The position numbers were made by a program, and so were the translations under genes. Below the pieces are notes generated by a model, which was not told where the DNA came from, ran no database searches, and was given only the letters and a program-made list of their open reading frames with translations. A stretch of DNA of 64,000 nt from Cristatella mucedo (taxonomy: Eukaryota; Bryozoa; Phylactolaemata; Cristatellidae): assembly GCA_009760855.2 (NCBI GenBank), contig WPIO01000128.1:698001-762000 (forward strand). Direction: 5' to 3'. Shown piece by piece: positions 59,071-64,000 of the stretch. Each line of letters starts with the position of its first letter. The stretch's first letter is position 1.

Positions 59071-59159
59071 ACAGCTTGAGTAGTCGAGCAGAGACTACGC
59101 CCCGAGAGCTCGGGGCTGCAGCTTCGGTAGTTGAAGCGAGACTACGCTTCGAGAGCATG
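59071..59159. repeat. Imperfect tandem duplication, about 43-bp unit
   Basis: GACAGCTTGAGTAGTCGAGC...GAGACTACGCCCCGAGAGC and TGCAGCTTCGGTAGTTGAAG...GAGACTACGCTTCGAGAGC in tandem; between them GCCCCGAG-AG-CTCGGGGC is a short palindrome. Confidence 0.7.
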
Positions 59160-60439
59160 AGAGACGAACCTACGGCGACGAACAGCTAAGTGCAACTTAG
59201 ACTGTGCAGTTGCGTCCTACCAGCTTCTCAGTTAGCTGCTCGTATCTTGGGGTGCTGTAGCGACCCGCCTTCGGGGTAGGCACAATCGCTAGCGACGCGC
59301 GCATAGGATAGTTTATTATAATCGGGCTTCGGGAGTTGGAGCAGTTAACTCCGTCGGTCCGGTACGAGCTTCTACGCGGTTACACTTTAAGGGCACCCTA
59401 ATTGGCCGACTGCCGTTTCCATGTACAGTCATGTACACTCATGTGTCTCTCGCCGGGGTCACGCCCTTGTCAAATTAAATGCTCGTTCAGTAATACCTGC
59501 GTGTGTCGTGAGGTCCGACCCAAAGGATCTGCTAAGTAACTGATGACACTTGATGACGCTTGGCAAATGCATCAAGCGCTGCTGGGCCATTAAGGAGAAC
59601 TGCATGGCAGGTGGTCCCAATCGGATTAGCTCGCATTGTAGGCACGTGACGTCGAAAAAGTGGGATAGCTTTCTGTAGTTGAAGTCAAATGATAGTGAGT
59701 TCCCACTATTCGAATTTTTATAGTTTATGTGGCATGTTCGTCCGTCCTTGAACGGACGACAGAGCTGCCGAGTCTAATGATACTACTTTAGTAATAGCAC
59801 TAGCTGGCACTGAAATGCCCCGTGATTTTTCGCGGACTTTCTGGGGATTTTTAGTGAATACGATTAGTGAATGCGAAGCACTAGATAATGGCTCTAGAGA
59901 CTTGTCAATTCTGGAGGAATAGTCTCTCTATAAAAGGCGAGCGAGCACTTTTTTCTCTTTGGCTTGAACCAGAACGGTTGTCAGAGCGACGTAAAAGCTT
60001 CGGGTTCGCGTTCAATGTCAGTTCTCCTTTTTTGTAAAACGGATCATACATTGCTAAAATTTCTAAATAGTCAACCATTTATTAAAGCGAGTTAAAAAAA
60101 GTTGCAAAGGCACTAGTCATTTGCGCGTCGCCAGAAGCTTCGAACAGGACTACGGCTACGGCTCTTTTCCAGTGTGCCGCAATTTTAAGATGCCGCCGCA
60201 CATAGTCGGCGTGGAAAAATCAAAAGATTCGAAAAATTGAAGGTTACAACTATCAGCTTAGATTCAAAGGTAAAATAAGAGCTAAACGTTCGTATTTGGA
60301 CGGCCTGGAGAGCTTTTCTCGGCACACTTCGAAGGAAAGTCGCTACCATTTTCCCCGCGTCTCGAGGTTGACGCGTAGCCATAAATCTTGGCCACGCCCT
60401 CCGTCCCCTGGTAGCATAAGCTCACGAAATACGATAACA
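59160..60439. other. Unassigned stretch
   Basis: No gene recognised. TGTAGCGACCCGCC at about 59,256 resembles an LTR start, but no matching end or target duplication was found. Confidence 0.3.
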
Positions 60440-61700
60440 TTGGTATTGCGCCCGCAGAGAATGTGATCTCTTTATAGGCACTTTGCATGTTCTGTAAACG
60501 AAGTTTGTCCGTAGCGTTAGCGGTAGCATGCACAATGTCAGCACGCATAGGTATGCAAAGTAAATTTGCAAGGACCCCGAAAATACTCCAAGTAAGGGGT
60601 GCGTTTGAGCGTCGCATGAAAATTTCGGCTAGTCAGGGGTGTTGTGACGTCACTTAAGAGCTGTTTCAGGCTCTGGGAGAATTCGAACTAAATGAGCAGC
60701 CTTCAAACGAATTCGAGGATGGTTCGAGGCCTCGAGGTAAGTGATTTAAGTCGGAAGAGTGGGCGGTACGATGCTTAGCCCGGTTAACGAGTACTTCTGA
60801 TAGGCAGGCTTGAGCCAGAGAATGACGTGACCTGAAAGTCAGTTATGGAACCTTGAAGTCGAGCCGCTTCTTGAGTGGAGGCTAGTACAGGTCAAAGGTG
60901 AGAAATGGCATGATGTGGCAACCGCAATGCTCACGACAGACAAGCTTAAGTGCAGAGTTTTGAATTTATTGTGAGTACCTGATTCTACGCCGGAAAGCAG
61001 TGAGCGAGCTACACAAGTCGAGGCGGGACGTCATAGATGCGCGGACCAACATGGATCCGGTATTCCGATCTAAGCAAGCCCGAATTTTCACAATGCTTCG
61101 TCGCTTAAAGTAGGCACACTGGACTGGGAAGCTGATGCGATCGTCTAGTGAAAGGTCTCTTTGGAAAAGGACCCCTCAGACTGAGTGCTGATTATATAGA
61201 AAATACTTTCTGCGGAGCCAATTTCGAGCGTCAAGCTTTCAAATTTCTGTGACGCGCTAAGCTTGCCCGTAACCAGTGAGTCGGTTTTTATCGTCATTAA
61301 ATGCTTGACAAAGGTATGTCACGTGCCATGCACGTGAGGAGGTCAGCAATAGGGACAGTATAAATGTAATGCATTTATAATTGTGTAAATTTATATAAAT
61401 AAATTTAGTTTAAATAAATTTATAAATGCATAAATTGTGAAAAGAAGCAAAATGAGTACAGAGCCCTTGGGTACAACATTCTTCAGTGGTTCGTCAGAGG
61501 ATCTACGTCTGTTCTCGTCAATACTCTAGAGTGGCCCGCCGAGATATGACCTCCAACGTTGCCATGCAGTGACAGAGATGCACAGGCAAAACAAGATGGC
61601 CCGAGAAGGACTTGGAGATCAATAGTGTCAAACGCTGCCGAAAGATCAAGCAAAACATGAAGCGACATGATCAAGCTACATGAAGAGAGAATTAACACAA
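60440..61700 (-). mobile_element. LINE family B, decayed RT copy
   Basis: Tail (GCGCCCGCAGAGAATGTGAT, TCTTTATAGGCAC) at the left, then homologous non-coding and RT regions; motif A (LDLSAAFDTIDLQVLL) near 61,660-61,615. An A/T-rich insertion lies at about 61,360-61,440. Confidence 0.75.
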
Positions 61701-61839
61701 TTTCTCATTTCTGAAAAGATCATTACTGACCCGAAGCAACGCCGACGAAGTGCAGTGACGTTCACTTAAACTCTAGTCAAATTTATGCGTTGATACAAAT
61801 AGTCGCTATTTATCAATTCTAATCGTCGGCAATGCGACT

Positions 61840-62025
61840 CCCTCATACGCAGAAATACAAAAATAACTCTAAGAGCCTCTTAGCATACTTAAGCGGCGTG
61901 CGTGTTAATACTACGGCAGTTTTTTCCGACGATGTGAAGTCGAGTCTGTGCTGCGACGCTTTCTGTCTGACCGAGACAAGGCTGAGCACGTCGCTTTCTG
62001 ATACGAATGAATTTCACTGCTAAAT
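61840..62025 (+). mobile_element. LINE endonuclease fragment
   Basis: CDAFCLTETRLSTSLSDTNEF matches the apurinic-type endonuclease motif (x-x-x-TETWL-x-x-SD) of CR1/L2 elements. Opposite in strand to the RT copy beside it. Confidence 0.6.
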
Positions 62026-62992
62026 ACAGGTTTCTGCGTTTTGGGCTATAGCTACCTGAATATGTTAGATGTATCACTCGCTGAACCAGTCGCTCCGACA
62101 ACCCGAGTACAGAAAAAGTACTTTGCCGGTGCCGGTGATCCACTTGAGTTTGCACAGCTTGCCACCAGGACGTCCCTCGCTGGCACCTCAGCGCCTCTTC
62201 ATGGACCGGAAGTTCTCCTTACTGAGCTGCAGTTCTCCATTTGCACTTGTCGTTTCTTTATCGCAGCAGCAAAAGCAACATCATTTTGCGTGGTGCCAAT
62301 TGGCACTAAGTGAGGCGCCGTACAGATATTCCATTCAGAGCACTCGCACTTAGAAAAACCTAACTTCAAGTGCAGGATACGACCCATAGTATAATATATT
62401 CTGAAGCATAATGCCTTTAGTTTACATTTAGTATGCATAGCCTCTTACTTAGCAGAGCGCTTTAGCTCATTTTATTCAAGCTCATCAAGCCGTTTTATAT
62501 TGCTCTTACCTAATTCGCGCGACGACCTTCATGGGCCCTGCTTAATTGCTCACACGCTATGCTGTGAGATTTTGGTGCATTTAGCACTGGCGAGTTGTCG
62601 GTAAGACGTGTGTGTAAAATCGAACGAAGATCTTGGCCAGCTGATCGCGCCTTTTCCCGCAGAGAACTCTTTGAATCTTTACTACGGCGACACGACCCCC
62701 TCGCTTATATTTAGTTGGTCGCGGTTTATATCTTTAAGTCATACACCGGTAGCATTAATGTCAAGATTAGCTAATGAAGCAGCGTCATCTATCAAGCAAC
62801 CGAAGATTTGCTCAATGACTGCCATCGTCTTGAGAGCAAAGGAGAAGGCTTCCGGTCACCATTATTTTACGCCAAAAGTTGAAATAATTTTAACGAAACC
62901 GACCGCCGTACTAATATGATATAAAAAGATCAGACATCTGATCGCTCTCGCTAATGCTATCTATCCACCCGGCAGTACGCGGCTCGTACGCA
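62026..62992. other. Unassigned stretch
   Basis: Open frames at 62,041-62,353 and 62,608-62,919 have no recognised domain; possibly more decayed element. Confidence 0.3.
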
Positions 62993-64000
62993 TCATTGCA
63001 TCATTCGCACTCGCATCAGTATCTTTGGATTGTGCATCCATGATTCAACGAAGCTTTTATTAGAGCTTGAGACTTGGCCTTCTGCTAGAACTGACTGGTG
63101 CGATGTCCAACAGTCCTCGTATGCATGACGATAGACAGTCGGTCCTGATCTTGTAAACGCTTTTTCAAGCTTTTGCTTATTTGACATAGCTTATTGAATG
63201 TCTGCGGTAAACCACGAACTGTCTGGAAGAGGACTCGCAGTACGCTCAGTCAGAAGTGCGAACTCGCCAAGTATGTCTGCTAGTGTCGTGTTGTAGCATT
63301 CTACTAACGATGACAGGTCAGAAGGGGATTGAGCAGCAGGGACGAAGCAGATATTCTCGCGGGGACAGCTTCGATGTCAAGGGTGCTTCGATGTTGCTAT
63401 TCAATGGTGACTTTAAATGCAGTGAAGGGCACACATTATACACTGAATGAGATCTGCAAGTGGTGAGATATGCAGACTCTAGTAATGATAAATGATGATA
63501 ACAAGCAGTTGTAAGAGAAGATGTGGTCGAGTGCGTGACCCTTGATGTGAAGACGGCCGTGCACATGACCCACAAGAGAAATGAGTCAGTGCACAAACTT
63601 CAGTGCTGAAGGCGTCAGATAAGTTATCAAAACGAACGTTAAAATAATCCACAATGAGGAAAGACCGATTTATTGCACACAGAATGGAAATGAGATCAGA
63701 TAAATCTGAGATAATTGAAAACTTGGTACATAGTGGGTTATTGACTATTGCCATATTTAGTAGCATCCAGTCGGATGAACTCAAAACAATAGATTCTAAA
63801 GGCCGCTTCGAGAGGACTACAAACAGCGTGAAATTGAAGGATATCGCGTGATAACCGAGACTTCACCATAGGTTTTGATTGATCTAGGGATATAAAAGGA
63901 GAAGCCCATTAGAGTTTCGTCGTTAACAGTCAGGCTGTTAACCGAATTTAGCCAGCTCCGGGTCAAGGCGAATAGGTCCAATTGATTCTCAGCACTACTT
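62993..64000 (-). mobile_element. CR1/L2-like LINE, endonuclease and linker (cut by window edge)
   Basis: From high to low coordinates the minus strand shows DLFALTRSWLNSVNSLTVND and GFSFYIPRSIKTYG (endonuclease start), FLIVDYFNVRFDNLSDAFS (the GDFN motif, here VDYFN), LHLKSPLNSN, then the linker KLEKAFTRSGPTVY. Several frame changes; the RT part is missing. Confidence 0.75.

Noticed and set aside
59256-59394. A short LTR from TGTAGCGACC to GGTTACA
   Set aside because: No flanking target duplication and no second copy in the window; too little to call.

Overview
This is nuclear DNA of an animal, probably an invertebrate; the sequence does not let me place the lineage more finely. The evidence is spliced genes with GT-AG introns, CpG-rich first exons, an AQP1/AQP4-type aquaporin, a secreted Ly6/uPAR three-finger protein, many CR1/L2-like non-LTR retrotransposon fragments with tRNA-like SINEs, and an extreme load of dinucleotide microsatellites. 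There is no bacterial-type operon, rRNA or CRISPR array.

Three spliced genes could be reconstructed by matching splice sites and reading phase. (1) On the minus strand, 25,774 down to 5,959, an 11-coding-exon gene encodes an 854-residue protein: a seven-bladed RCC1 propeller followed by a Q/P/S/A-rich tail with a short predicted coiled coil. (2) On the minus strand, 39,427 down to 37,238, a 3-exon gene encodes a 155-residue Ly6/uPAR protein with signal peptide, ten cysteines and a GPI-type hydrophobic tail. (3) On the plus strand, 49,566 to 54,697, a 4-exon gene encodes a 290-residue water-selective aquaporin with both NPA motifs. In all three the summed exons are a multiple of three and every junction keeps frame.

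Layout: 0-5.9 kb holds a minus-strand retrotransposon (RT), GA microsatellites and one uncertain exon. 5.9-25.8 kb is the RCC1 gene, whose introns carry RT fragments, a probable solo LTR (11.6-12.7 kb), TG and CA arrays and SINEs. 26-31 kb has a direct repeat flanking the first coding exon, a GCAGGA minisatellite and head-to-head retrotransposon tails. 31.0-32.5 kb is a CpG-island-like block without a supported gene, possibly the promoter of the RCC1 gene. 32.5-37 kb is AT-rich or CT-repeat spacer. 37.2-39.8 kb is the Ly6 gene in GC-rich DNA. 40.6-41.4 kb is a second orphan GC-rich block. 41.9-49.1 kb is repeats. 49.1-54.7 kb is the aquaporin gene. 54.7-64 kb is almost all retrotransposon, SINE and simple repeat.

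The three genes are not evidently related in function; they look like ordinary neighbours in a repeat-rich genome. The most notable non-genic signal is a conserved 3' stem-loop shared by the LINE tails and at least one tRNA-like SINE family, which suggests the SINEs are mobilised by the LINE.
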